From Ziziphus jujuba (lineage: Eukaryota > Streptophyta > Magnoliopsida > Rosales > Rhamnaceae), in assembly GCF_031755915.1 (NCBI RefSeq), contig NC_083379.1:40990001-41054000 (forward strand): DNA of 64,000 bases. Direction: 5' to 3'. The notes under the pieces were generated by a model. It saw nothing but the letters and a program-made list of their open reading frames with translations, did no database searches and was not told the origin of the DNA. The translations under genes were made by a program, and so were the position numbers. Shown piece by piece: positions 45,423-57,863 of the stretch (its first letter is position 1; the number at the start of each line of letters is the position of its first letter).

Positions 45423-46781
45423 CAGGCATGATAGCAACGCTTCTCTTCCTTTTTCCTTTTCTCAAAATTTTGGTACCACAAATAAATGTCTTAACAATCT
45501 CTAGTTGTAAAATGTATATACCTTGATCAGCAAAACTGAATAAAGGAATTTTTATCTTTTTTTTTGGTAGTTTTGATTGTTAGAGAAACAATTTCAAAAC
45601 CAATAATTAAGATTTATGGAAAAGATATTTATTAGTTCAAATTTTCCCAAAACTGGTAATAGTACAATTTGTAAAACTCTATAACCATATATGAAACTCT
45701 GAAACCTTTGCATCTTTTAGCTTCGTTTCCAGCAAGAAACTTTTCTTCCATTGTGAAGCACAGCCACATTGTTTTAGTGGTAAAAAACTTTAGCATAAAA
45801 TTCAGCTATATACTATAACATATGAATAGATTCGTAGGAACTAAAAAATAGCACCATATCTTGTAAAGTTGTCTTCTACATGGCACCTAAAGAATGGAAC
45901 TAAAAAAGTGCTACTAAATCCGTAAAAAGATCGACTACATATAAATGGCTTTCTATCAAAATTTGAAGATAAAGAGTATAATTTGCATTTCTAGTTGTGT
46001 AAATATTCAAAGCTTTTTAGTTTTCACCAGTTGAACCGTGGCTTCTCAATCGCCATATTATATATAGTTGTCAAAAAACTGATCAATAGGAAAAACAAAA
46101 TTTGTAAGCCTATTTTATTATGGTGACAGTGAACCGGACAGCAAGGGCTAACAAACCACATTTTCCATACAAATCCAGTTTAATTATTTTCTTCTTCTTT
46201 ATTTGTTTGGTTTTTGCGCCGTTTACCAAGAAATATATATATATATATATATATAGATGTTCTTTGACTAAGAATTAAGTACATATTTTATATATCGTCT
46301 AAATATTATTACGATTTATGACATTTCCTTCCGTGAGACAAATATATATTATTGAAAAGTCCAAATCATACACAAATTATAAAAAAATCAATGCAAATTC
46401 TGCTCATATCTTTTCTCAAACTACAAGCTAGCATATTCTGAAGCCACACCATATACTTTTTTATTCTATCCAATTATTATAGAATGGAATTTTACTTATT
46501 TTGTCAAACAAGGATTGGAAACTATAAACATGTGGGAAATGTCTATCTTAATTTATGTTAGAGAAATTCGTCATTAATGATGTTCGAATGCAACCGACTT
46601 AATCATTCTTTGTTTTTTATTTAATTCAATTTTCAAACATAGTCCCAATGCTATGCTTGATTAACAAGTAGATTAATCAATTTAAAGGTACACATACAGA
46701 ATTTGAGAGAGAAGAGAGTTCTGACCCAGCCCTATTTAGCATATAGTTGTAGCAGAGAAGAGAATAGGCAGTCTCTATGTA
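45423..46781. other. Spacer and promoter upstream of GDSL gene 5
   Basis: Parallel to 38457-39855, with the spacer block at 45715-46015 and a (TA)n tract at 46235-46254. The core promoter differs: where gene 4 has CTCTATATATCAAGGTAAATTC, this copy reads CCCTATTTAGCA (46730-46741), a net loss of ~19 bp that removes the canonical TATA box. Confidence 0.65.
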
Positions 46782-47051
46782 ATGGCAAAGTTAAACCTTA
46801 TAAACATTTATCTGTTTGTTTTTTGCATAAGTCTATTCAATTTTCAAACAAAATGCTTCGATGAAAGTTCTTGGCTTTACAAAAAGCAAGCAGCCTTATT
46901 CATATTTGGGGATTCACAGTTTGATGCTGGAAATAACAACTACATCAACACTACTATTGGCAAGGCTAATTATTGGCCATATGGGGAAACCTTCTTTCAC
47001 TACCCAACAGGCAGATTCTGTGATGGCCGTCTAGTTCCAGATTTCATTGGT

Positions 47052-47117
<66 letters not shown>

Positions 47118-48945
47118 GCATATATATATATATATATGTATGTACATATATATTTATAGATAGATGTATAGCTAAGATCAAATAAAGTCTTTAATATGAG
47201 CATTATCATGAGATCTTCCTTTTTCAGTTTTTAAATCGCATAAAAAACTAAAATTTAAAATTATATTTATTAATTATTGGTTTCTGATAAGATTTATTTT
47301 TCATAAATAGAGTTTTAAAATGTTACTAAATTCATATTTAATAAGTTTTTGAATTTTAAACCAAAATCTTTGATGTGATCTAATAATCACAATTGTAGAC
47401 TGACTTATTTTATTGAAGTAAGGTCGACCTTCCTTAAATTTGACTGTATATATGTATATATTTAAATATATACATAAATATTTTGTTGGGTGTCTAGCTC
47501 TCAATTAAATATAATTTGTATAATATATCACTCATATTACATGTAATCAAACGCTAGCTTATTTTGAACTTATGACACTCAGTAGATAAAATTTTTTGTG
47601 GACATATTTATATATATCTTAATTTCTTTGATGCAGCTCAGTATGCAAAGTTGCCTTTCATTCCACCATATCTACTCCCTCATAACAAGTTATTTATAAA
47701 TGGGGTGAATTTGGCATCAGCAGGAGCTGGTGCTCTCGTTGAAACTCGGAAAGGATCGGTAAATTTCTTTATCAGGCTTCGATACTAAGGTCTAGAGGCA
47801 TAAATGAAAAAAATTAAATATATATCATGTTTGTCAATAATATATTAATATCTTCAAGCATATTACAAATATTCTTATCTTAATTAACAAGGAGAAAAAA
47901 AATTTCGTTTGCAATGAAAACTAAGTATCTGATCCAATTTTTTTCAGGTGATAGACCTTCAAACTCAACTTGGTTATTTCAAGAACATTAGCAGGGTACT
48001 GAGGGAGAAACTAGGAGATACAGAGGCCGAAGCTTTGCTTTCAAAAGCCGTTTACTTGTTTAGTGTTGGAGGCAACGACTATTTATTTCCTTTTCAGACA
48101 AACTCCAGCGTCCTTTATACCTATTCTGTCGAGCAATTTGTAGGGCAGGTGATAGGCAATATAACCCAAGTCATCAAAGTATGTACCAACATCCTATGAA
48201 TCCCATATTTGATACATATATAAATGATATTTGTTACATTTTCTATTTAATATTCTAAATTTTTTCTTAAAGGTTTCTTTCCTAAAAATTCTATTAAATT
48301 TGTTTTTGATGTGTTCAGGAAATATATGAGGTTGGAGGAAGGAAATTTGGATTTCCAAGCCTGTGGCCTTTAGGGTGTGCGCCAGTCTCAAGGACAGGGG
48401 TACCTGAAGGGGAAAACAAGTGCTTTGAACCAGTTACACCATATGTTGACTTGCACAATATAGAGATTTCCAAAGTCCTCCAAAAACTGCATAGTGACCT
48501 CAAGGGATTCAAATATTCAATTCCTGAATTTCACACACTTATGGGAGATATTATCAATCATCCTTCTAAATATGGTATCTCTAAATACCAATTACATTTC
48601 TTAGTTTAGTCATAGTACATAATTTAATTTCTTCTACCAAAAGAAAACGTACATATATAATATCCATTGCTAATTTAAATAATTTGTTGATTTTCTTTGT
48701 TTTGTTAAGGTTTCAAGGAAGGGCAGGTAGCATGCTGTGGCAGTGGACCCTACAGAGGAATTTGGAGCTGTGGTGGAAGGAGAGGTGTAACTGAGTATTA
48801 TCTATGTGACAATGTCAGTGAATATGTGTTCTTTGACTCTTCTCATCCCACTGAAAGGGCCTACGAGATATTGGCCCAACTGGCTTGGAGTGGAGAGCCC
48901 AATGTGACTGGGTCTTACAATCTTAAAGCACTTTTTGAATCCTAA
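46782..48945 (+). CDS. GDSL esterase/lipase 5 of the array
   Basis: Exons 46782-47049, 47637-47758, 47948-48178, 48319-48574 and 48710-48945 encode 370 residues. The signal peptide is residues ~1-24. Block I is [13 protein letters not shown] (Ser45), block III SVGGNDY (Asn173) and block V FDSSHPTE (Asp335, His338). Block II reads [12 protein letters not shown], with Leu for the usual Phe. It is the functional-looking twin of pseudogene 4. Intron 1 carries a very long (CA)n tract starting at the splice donor (47053-47115). The promoter lacks the TATA box of its twin, so expression may be low or shifted. Confidence 0.92.
47053..47138. repeat. (CA)n(TA)n microsatellite at the intron 1 donor, gene 5
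   Basis: About 30 CA units begin at the third intron base (GTAAACACAC...), followed by CGCG and ~9 TA units. Confidence 0.88.
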
Positions 48946-49895
48946 TCTTTAAGGGAAATGGTTGTTTTTCACAGCATGGCTTTGATGGATGGCTTGGCTC
49001 TTCCATTTCCGTCCTTTCAAAGTTTTAGTATCACAAATAATATATCTAGCATATATTGATTGATCATGTAGAATAAACTCAACTAAAGGTTTGTACCTTG
49101 ACAATCAAAACCTATTTAAGGCAGTTTGACCTGTTTTATAAGCAGTTTGGATTGTTAAAGACAATTAAACAACCAGTATTTAAAATGATATCTATGAGTT
49201 CAAATTTCATTTGTCATAATTGATAATAGTGGAATTTGTAAAGCTCTATAACAATATATAAATCTCTGCAACCTTTTGTACCTTTCAGCTTCATTTCCAA
49301 GAAACTTATCGTCTATTGTCTAGCATAGCCAAATTGTTTTGATGATAAAAACTTTAGCATACGGTGCATTTCTAGCTGTATAATATATGAATAAAATTTA
49401 TACGTACAAACCAGTTAGTGCACTATATCGTGTAAAGTTGTTTTCCACAAGGAACCGAAAAAATGGAAATGAAAAGCACTAACTAAAACTGAAAAGAGAT
49501 CGACTACCTATAAATGACTCAAGCTATCACATTTTGAAGATAGAAGAGTATAATATGCATCTCTAGTTGTGTAAATATTCAACGCATATTGCTTTTTAGT
49601 TTTCACTATTTCAAACCGGGTTTCTCAATCCTCATATGTAGTTGACAATGGCAAAAACTGATCAAAAGGAAAAAAATAAATAAAAATAAAAATCTACAAG
49701 TGTAATAATATATTATAGTAATAGTGCACCCTGACACAAATGCTAAGAAACCACATACATTTTCCATACAAATCCAGTTATATTCTTTTCTACTTCTTTA
49801 TTTATTTGGTTTTTGCTTTGGTGCCATTGGATAAGCAAGTAAAGATTGAACAAGCATATTACATGCATGTTGGACATTTCTTTTAAGAATGGAGC

Positions 49896-49941
<46 letters not shown>

Positions 49942-50534
49942 CGGATGAATGAAAAAATATTTTCTTCACTGAAACAAATATATATTATTGCAAAGTCTAC
50001 GATTTATAAAAAAAGTCAATGCAAATTCTACGCATTATAATTATTTTAAATGATAATTTATTTAAATTGCAATTTGAAAATTTTTAAAAATTAAAATACA
50101 AAATGATAACATAATTTGGAGATGAAAATTATTTTTAACTTTATAATATATAGATAATTTCATAACATATATTATTTATCTAATTCTGTTTTATTAATTA
50201 AAAAATATTATAGTTTGTAATGGTATAAAACTTTAATAAATATTAGCCTACCTGCAGGTGATCACATGTAGTACTATAATATATGAATAAATTTGTGGGA
50301 ACTAATAAATAGCACCGTATCATGTAAAGTTGTTTTTTTACATGTAACCAAAATAATGGAAATAAAAAAGTGCTGCTAAAACTGAAATAAGATCGACTAC
50401 ATATAAATGACTTTCTATCAAATTTTGAATATAAAGAGTATAATTTGCATTTCTAGTTGTTTTTTATAAATATTCAAAGCCTTTCACCAGTTCAACCGGG
50501 GCTTCTCAATCGCCATATTATATATAGTTGACAA
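48946..50534. other. 3' flank of gene 5 and start of gene 6 unit
   Basis: Array flank with a spacer block at 49285-49590 and a (TA)n tract at 49899-49936. 50040-50260 is AT-rich filler. A second, truncated spacer block (50262-50480) marks the start of the next unit. No gene. Confidence 0.55.
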
Positions 50535-51311
50535 CAGGGCGGCTCAACGTTACGTGCGGTCTTAGGCAAGAAAAGAAGATAGAGCCTTATAAGATATTTT
50601 ATTTTATTTTATTTTTTAAAGTTTGTTTTAATGTTTAACACTAAAATATTTATAATAAACAATCATACATTATAAATATTATAAAATATATAAAATAAAA
50701 ATTAGAATTCCATTTTCGGAAGTTGAGAGAAGAAATAAAATACTTTAATACAATACACTAAATTTCTCAATTTACTTTGAATATAATATTCTTTAAAATT
50801 TTTTTTTGAATATAATGAAGTTTTTTTTTAAATTTTTTTTATTTTTAGAAGTATTTGTGCATGTTATATCAAAAGAGAAAGAGATGCCCATTTTCTTTTT
50901 TTTTTTTTTGATAATGAAAGTATATATTTTTAATTATTGAAGAAAAAATTGAAAAATGCATTAAAGTAATTAACAGTTATTTGCTTGCAAATTAGGTTGG
51001 AAAAACCAGTAACGTGTTTATTGCAATTTTACTTTTTCAAAACTTGCTGAAATGGACCCATCAATTTATAACCTATGAATTTATTTCAACTCATAAACAT
51101 TGATCCTATTAATAAATATTAAAAAGCTATCAAAAAAATAAAGTAATATTAAAAAAAAATCACATAAATATTATATCTTTTATTTTCTATTTTAAAATAA
51201 TTCTAATAATCATTTATGAATCTTTTAAATTGGCGGCCTTGATTTGATTATTTATATATATATATACACACAATAGTCTGGGGCCTAAGGCAGTGGCCTT
51301 GATGGCGTCTG
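50535..51311. mobile_element. hAT-type non-autonomous element (777 bp)
   Basis: Starts CAGGGCGGCTC, ends GATGGCGTCTG, and is flanked by a perfect 8-bp duplication GTTGACAA (50527-50534, 51312-51319). An 8-bp duplication and a CAGGG terminus are hAT features, although the right terminus is degenerate. The other array copies have the empty site (TAGTTGTCAAAAAACTG at ~39103). The interior is AT-rich without an ORF. CTTAGGCAAGAA near the left and GGGCCTAAGGCAGTGGCCTT near the right are sub-terminal. Confidence 0.8.
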
Positions 51312-52037
51312 GTTGACAAAAAACTGTTCAATAGGAAAATCAAAATCTGTGTATTATATTATAGTAACAGTGCACCGGTCTGCGAAGGCTAACAAATCAC
51401 GTTATCTTTCTTTATTTATTTGGTTTTTCATCGTTTACCAAGAAATATATATAGATAAATAAGTGTTCTTTGACTAAGAATTAAGCTGATATAATTATAT
51501 AAATCATCTAAATATTATTACCATTAATGAAAATGCTTTTCCTTACGCGAGACAAATCTATATTATTGAAAAGTCTAAATCATACATAAATTAGAAAAAA
51601 AAAAAAATCAATTCAAATTCAACTCATATGTTTTCTCAAACTCCATGGAGTTAGCATTATTCTGAAGCTACATCATATAATTTTTTATGATATCCAACAT
51701 ATTCTAGAATGGAATTTTAAATACTTATTTTTTTAAACAAGGATTGGAAATCATAAACATGTGGGAAACATCTATCTTTGTTTATGTTAGAGAAATTCGC
51801 CATTATTGATGTTACAATGCAACCGACTTAATCATTCTTTGTTTTTTAGTTCAATTTTCAAACACAGTCCCAATGCTATTATTGATTAATTAATTGATCA
51901 AGAAATAGATTAATTAATTGAAAGTTACACATACAGAATTTGAGAGAGAAGAGAGTGCTGACCCAGCTCTATATATCAAGGTAAATTCAATATAGCATAT
52001 AGTTGTAGCAGAGAAGAGAACAGGCAGGCTCTCTGTG
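51312..52037. other. Promoter region of GDSL gene 6
   Basis: Collinear with the promoters of genes 4 and 5. The TATA box CTATATAT is at 51969-51976 within GTGCTGACCCAGCTCTATATATCAAGG. The leader from the TATA box to the ATG is ~60 bp. Confidence 0.6.
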
Positions 52038-53987
52038 ATGGGAAAGTTAAACCTTATAAACATTTGTCTCTTTTTTTTTTGCATAAGTCTTTTCAATATT
52101 CAAACAAAATGCTTCGATGAACGTCCTTGGCTTTACGAAAAGAAAGCAGCCTTATTCATATTTGGGGATTCACAGTTTGATGCAGGGAATAACAACTATG
52201 TCAACACTACTATCGGCAAGGCTAATTATTGGCCATATGGTGAAAGCTTCTTTCACTACCCAACTGGCAGATTCTGTGATGGTCGTCTAGTTCCAGATTT
52301 CATTGGTAAACACACACATCTAATGAAGTCTTTGATATGTACACCATTATAAGAACTTTCTTTTTTAATTTTTTTGAATTGCATCAAAAGCTGAAATTTA
52401 AAACTATATTTATTAATCATTGGTTTCCGACAAAATTAAATTTTCGTAAATAAGATTTTACAATGTCACAAAATCCATATTTAACAACTTTTTGATTTTA
52501 AATTCTAATATTTTTTTGATTTTAAATCCTAACTTTTGATATGATTTAATAATCATTAAAAGTGGTTCTTACCATCAACCTATTCTAAACTTATGACACT
52601 CAATAGATAAAATTTTATGTGTTCTTTGATACAGCTCAATATGCAAAGTTGCCGTTCATTCCACCATATCTACCCCCTCGTAACAAGCTATTTATAGATG
52701 GGGTGAATTTCGCATCAGCAGGAGCTGGTGCTCTTGTTGAAACTCGGAAAGGATCGGTGGGTCAAATTTCTTTATCAGGCTTCTATGCTAAGGTGTAGAG
52801 GCATAATAAAAAAGATTAAATACATATAATGTTTGTCTATAATATATTAACATCTTCAAGCATATTACAAATATTCCTATCTTAAATTAACAACAAGGAA
52901 AAAAAAAAAAAATTTCATTTGTAATGAAAGCTAAGTATCTGATCCAATTTTTTCAGGTGATAGACCTTCAAACTCAACTTAGTTATTTCAAGAACATTAG
53001 CAGGGTACTGAGAGAGAAACTAGGAGATACAGAGGCCGAAGCTTTGCTTTCAAAAGCTGTTTATTTGTTTAGTATTGGAGGCAACGACTATTCATTTCCT
53101 TTTGAGACAAACTCCAGCGTCCTTTATACCTATTCTGTCGAGCAATTTGTAGGGCAGGTGATAGGCAATATAACCCAAGTCATCAAAGTATGTACCAACA
53201 TCCTGTAAATCCCATATTTTTTGTTTAGTGAATATAAATCCCATATTTGATACATATATAAATGATATTTGTTATATTTACTATTTAATGTTCTACAATT
53301 TTTCTTAACCTTTTCTTTCCCCAAAATTCTATTAAATTTATTTTTGATGTGTTCAGGAAATATATGAGGTTGGAGGAAGGAAATTTGGGTTACCAAGCAT
53401 GTGGCCTTTAGGGTGTGTGCCATTCTCAAGGACAAGGGTGCCTGAAGGGGAAAACAAGTGCTTTGAACCAATTACACCATATGTTGAATTACACAATATA
53501 GAGATTTCCAAGGTCCTCCAAAAACTGCAAAGCGACCTCAATGGATTTAAATATTCAATTCCTGATTTTCATACACTTTTGGAAAATCTTATCAATCACC
53601 CTTCTAAATATGGTATCTATAAATACCTATTCCATTTCTTAGTTTAGTCATAGTACATATTTAATTTAATATTTTGTTCCAAAAGAAAACGTACATTTAT
53701 AATATCCATTGCTAATTTAAATAATTTGTTGATTTTCTTTGTTTTGTTAAGGTTTCAAGGAAGGGAAGGTAGCATGTTGTGGCAGCGGACCCTACAGAGG
53801 AATTTTGAGCTGTGGTGGAAGGAGAGGTGTAACAGAGTATTATCTATGTGACAATGTTAATGAATATGTGTTCTTCGACTCTGCTCATCCCACAGAAAGG
53901 GCCTACAAGCTATTGGCCCAACTGGCTTGGAGTGGAGAGCCCAGTGTCACTGGGTCTTATAATTTTAAAGCTCTTTTTGAATCCTAG
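52038..53987 (+). CDS. GDSL esterase/lipase 6 of the array
   Basis: Exons 52038-52305, 52635-52756, 52957-53187, 53357-53612 and 53752-53987 encode 370 residues. The signal peptide is residues ~1-24. Block I is [13 protein letters not shown] (Ser45), block [14 protein letters not shown], block III SIGGNDY (Asn173) and block V FDSAHPTE (Asp335, His338). It has an intact frame, intact splice sites and a full TATA promoter, so it is the healthiest of the 4/5/6 group. Intron 1 has only a short CA run (GTAAACACACACATC) at the donor. It is very close in sequence to genes 4 and 5. Confidence 0.94.
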
Positions 53988-54987
53988 TCTTTAATGCAAA
54001 TGGTCGAATTTCACAAAAATGGCTTTGATGGATGGCTTGGCTCTTCCATTTCCGTCTTTTCAAAATTTTAGTAATTATAAATAATATATCTGGCAAATAT
54101 TGACTGGTCATGTAGAATAAACTCAACTAAATGGTTTGTACCTTGACAATAAAAGCCTATTTAAGGCAGTTTGACCTGTTTTATAAGTAGCTTTGACTAT
54201 TAAATACAATTAAACAACCAATATTTAAAATGATATCTATGAATTCAAATTTAATTTCCCATAATTGATAGTAACGGAATTTGTAAAGCTCTATTAAAGT
54301 ATATAAATCTCTGCAACTTTTATGGCTTTCAGCTTCATTTCCAGCAAGCAACTTATCGTCTATTGTCTAGCACAGCCAAATTGTTTTAGTGACAAAAACT
54401 TTAGCACACAGTGCATCTCTATATAATATGTGAATAACATTTATATGTACAAACCAATAAATACACGATATTGTGTAAAGTTTTCTATAAGGAACCGAAA
54501 AAATGGAAATGAAAAGCACCAACTAAAACTGAGAAGATATCGACTATGTATAAATGACTCAGGCTATCAAATTTTGAAATAATTAAAAGAGTATAATTTG
54601 CATCTCTAGTTGTGTAAATATTCAAAGCATATTGCATTTTAGTTTTCACTATTTCAAACAGGGCTTCTCAAATCCTCATATATAGTTGACAATGACAAAA
54701 ACTGATCAATCGGAAAAATACAATCTGCAAGTGTAAAAATATTATAGTAATTGTATACCCGGACAGCAATTGCGAAGAAACCACATACGTTTTCCTACAA
54801 ATCCAGTTATATTCTTTTCTACTTCTTTATTCATTTGGTTTTTGCTTTGGTGCTATTGGATAAGCAAGTAAAGACTGAACAGGCATATTACATGCATTTT
54901 ACACATTTCTTTTAACAATAATGAACATATACATATACATATACATATATATACATATAGATGTTCTTTGACCTAAAAATGGAGCAG

Positions 54988-55029
<42 letters not shown>

Positions 55030-55291
55030 CTATATTTATATTATTAGAATGAATAGAAAAACATTTTATTCGCTGAGACAAATTTATATTATTGCCAAGT
55101 CTACGATTTATAAAAAGTCAATGCGAATTCTATGCATTATCTTTCGGCAAACTCCATGGAGCAAAAATATTCTGAATTGTATTTCACCATATCCAACTTA
55201 TTCTATAATGGAATTTAAATACTTATTTTGGCAAACAAGAAATTGGAAACTAAAACTTATGGGGATATATCTGTCTAACTTTATGTTAAGA
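53988..55291. other. 3' flank of gene 6
   Basis: Array-type flank with the spacer block (54330-54625), a (CA)n(TA)n tract (54989-55030) and, at its end, the 8-bp target site of a hAT element. No gene. Confidence 0.55.
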
Positions 55292-55830
55292 CAGAGGCAG
55301 AGCCAATGTTTCATCTTTGGGCCAGGTTACAATTTTTTTTTTTTTTTTGAATGTTCAAATTGTTATTGATGACAGGTTTTTTCTTTTTTTAAATATATTT
55401 ATAATCCCTTAAATAAAAATTTGATGACTAGTTTTTGTAGAACTTTCATATAATTTATTATATTAACATCTATATAAGTTTATTAGAAAATTGATTCATT
55501 TTCTTCAAAAAATCTTTCAATTTGAATAATATCAGAGAATATACTTTAGCGAACAAAATTGATACCATACAAAATCTAAAATAATATTAATATCAAAATT
55601 TTCTAATTACAATTTAAAAAAATAAAATAAAATTTCTAATTGATATAAAAAAAAAAGTTAATAATGTAATTGGGAATAAAAAATAATTTATATAGATATT
55701 ATTATTTAAAGCAAGTCTACAAATACTATGACAAAGAAAGTCAGAAAACCATTGTATATTATATAGTAAAAAATAAAAAAATAAAATAAAAAACCTTGGC
55801 CCCCTAGACCACGGGGTAGTTCCGCCCCTT
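55292..55830. mobile_element. hAT-type non-autonomous element (539 bp)
   Basis: Starts CAGAGGCAGAGCC and ends GTTCCGCCCCTT, an imperfect terminal inversion (CAGAGGCAGA versus AAGGGGCGGA) resembling hAT termini. The flanking 8-bp duplication TGTTAAGA (55284-55291, 55831-55838) is perfect. The other array copies have TTATGTTAGAGAAATTCG uninterrupted. No ORF. Confidence 0.83.
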
Positions 55831-55838
55831 TGTTAAGA

Positions 55839-56086
55839 GCAATTCGTCATTAATGAGGTTAGACTCTTACGACTCAGTCATTCTTTGTTGTTTATTCAAT
55901 TTTCAAACATAATAACAATGGTTTTAATTGATTAATTAATTGATTAATAAACAGATTAATTCATTGACAGGTACCTCATAGAGAACTTGAGAGAGAAAAA
56001 AGTGCTAACCCTGCTCTGTTTATCAAGGTAAATCTAATGTAGGACATGCATATTAGTAGCAGAGCCGAATAGGCAGTTTGTCTGTG
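55839..56086. promoter_or_regulatory. Promoter region of GDSL gene 7
   Basis: Collinear with the other promoters, but the core reads GTGCTAACCCTGCTCTGTTTATCAAGG, so TATA is weakened to TGTTTATC (~56016-56023). Confidence 0.45.
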
Positions 56087-56693
56087 ATGGCTAAGTTAAA
56101 CTTTTGCCTTAGTATCTTTGTTTTCTGCATGAGTCTTTTCAATATCCAAACAAAAGGCTTTGTTGAACGTCCTTGGCTTTACAAACACCACGCAGCCTTA
56201 TTCATATTTGGGGATTCATTGTTTGATGCTGGGAATAATAACTACATCAACACTACTAATGGCAAGGCTAACTTTTGGCCATATGGTGAAACCTTCTTTC
56301 ACTACCCGACTGGCAGATTCTGCGATGGCCGTCTAGTGCCAGATTTCATTGGTAAACATGATATTTTTTTAAGTATATATAGAAATTTTCTGTTGGATAT
56401 TTGGTACTTAATTACATATGATTTATGGGATATACTATCGGTATTACATGTGATGGCACCCAATAGATAAAAATTTTATATACATATTTTTATATATGTG
56501 TTAATTTCTTTAATCCAGCTGAGTATGCAAAGTTGCCGTTCATTCCACCATATCTACAGCCCGGTAACAAGCTATTTATATATGGGGTGAACTTTGCATC
56601 AGGAGGAGCTGGCGCTCTTGTTGAAACTGGGAAAGGATCGGTATGTTGAATTTCTTTGTTAGGCTTCTATACTAAGGTTGAGAGGCATAAAAA

Positions 56694-56741
<48 letters not shown>

Positions 56742-57863
56742 TAACGTTTGTCTGTATTCATATTTTAAATCATATTATAAATACTCCTATCATAATTGAC
56801 AAGAAGAAAAGTTTCATCTGTAATGAAAACTGAAGTATCTATACCAATTTATCAGGTGATAGACCTTCAAACTCAACTTGGTTATTTCAAGAATGTTAGC
56901 AGAGTATTAAGGGAGGAACTAGGAGATGCAAAAGCCGAAGCTTTGCTGTCAAGAGCTGTTTACTTGTTTAGTGTTGGAACCAATGACTACGCATTCCCTT
57001 TTGAGACAAACTCCAGTGTCCTTTACACCTATTCTGTTGAACAATACGTAGGGCAGGTGATAGGCAACATAACCCAAGTCATCAAAGTATGCAACACCAC
57101 CATCCTATGTATCCCATATATATTTGATACATATACATAATATTCGTTACATTTTCTATTTAATATTCTGCATTTTTTTTTAATCTTTTGTTTCCCCAAA
57201 ATTCTATTTAATTTAATTTTCATGTGTTAAAAGGAAATATATGAGGTTGGAGGAAGAAAATTTGGGTTTCCAAATCTTGGTCCTATAGAGTGTGCGCCAT
57301 TCTCAAGGACAATGGTGCCTGCAGGGGAAAACAAGTGCTTTGAACCATTTACACCATATGTTGAACTACACAATATAGAGATTTCCAAGCTTTTCCAAGA
57401 GCTGCAAAGCGATCTAAAGGGAGTCAAATATTCAATTCTTGACTTTCGTGCAGTTGGACAAGATCTTATAAATTACCCTTCTAAATATGGTATCTATAAA
57501 TACCATTGCAATTTCTTAGTTCAGTCACAATGCATGTATATATAATTTCTTTTACCAAACGAAAAAAGTATGTACATAATTTCCCATTGCTAATTTAATT
57601 AATTTGTTGATTTTTCTTTCGGTTAAGGTTTCAAGGAAGGGAAGGTAGCATGCTGTGGCAGCGGACCCTACAGAGGAATTTTGAGCTGTGGAGGAAGGAG
57701 AGGTGTGAGAGAGTTTTACCTATGTGACAACGTCAGCGATTATGTGTTCTTTGACTCTGTTCATCCCACAGAGAGGACTAACGAGGTATTGGCTCATCTT
57801 GCTTGGAGTGGAGAGCCCAATGTCACTGGACCTTACAATCTTGCAGCTCTTTTTGAATTTTAG
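56087..57863 (+). CDS. GDSL esterase/lipase 7 of the array
   Basis: Exons 56087-56351, 56519-56640, 56856-57086, 57234-57489 and 57628-57863 encode 369 residues. The signal peptide is residues ~1-23. Block I is [13 protein letters not shown] (Ser44), the canonical GDSL spelling. Block II is [12 protein letters not shown], block III SVGTNDY (Asn172) and block V FDSVHPTE (Asp334, His337). The intron 3 acceptor is AAAAG, weaker than in the other copies (TTCAG). Intron 2 carries a (TA)n tract (56698-56738). It is likely a secreted esterase; C-terminal differences (LAALFEF) and [10 protein letters not shown] set it apart from genes 4-6. Confidence 0.93.

Larger units (their letters stand above)
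33580..49960. repeat. Tandem segmental duplication (unit A 33580-43163, unit B 43164-49960)
   Basis: Both units contain, in order, the copia LTR, a GDSL exon 3-5 pseudogene with the same internal deletion, the same ~1.0-kb solo LTR, the same spacer and promoter, and one complete GDSL gene plus 3' flank. Unit A is longer only because it holds the 2.6-kb solo LTR. The junction at ~43155-43164 joins the 3' flank of gene 4 to the copia LTR. The gene start codons are 6,926 bp apart (39856 versus 46782). Confidence 0.92.
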
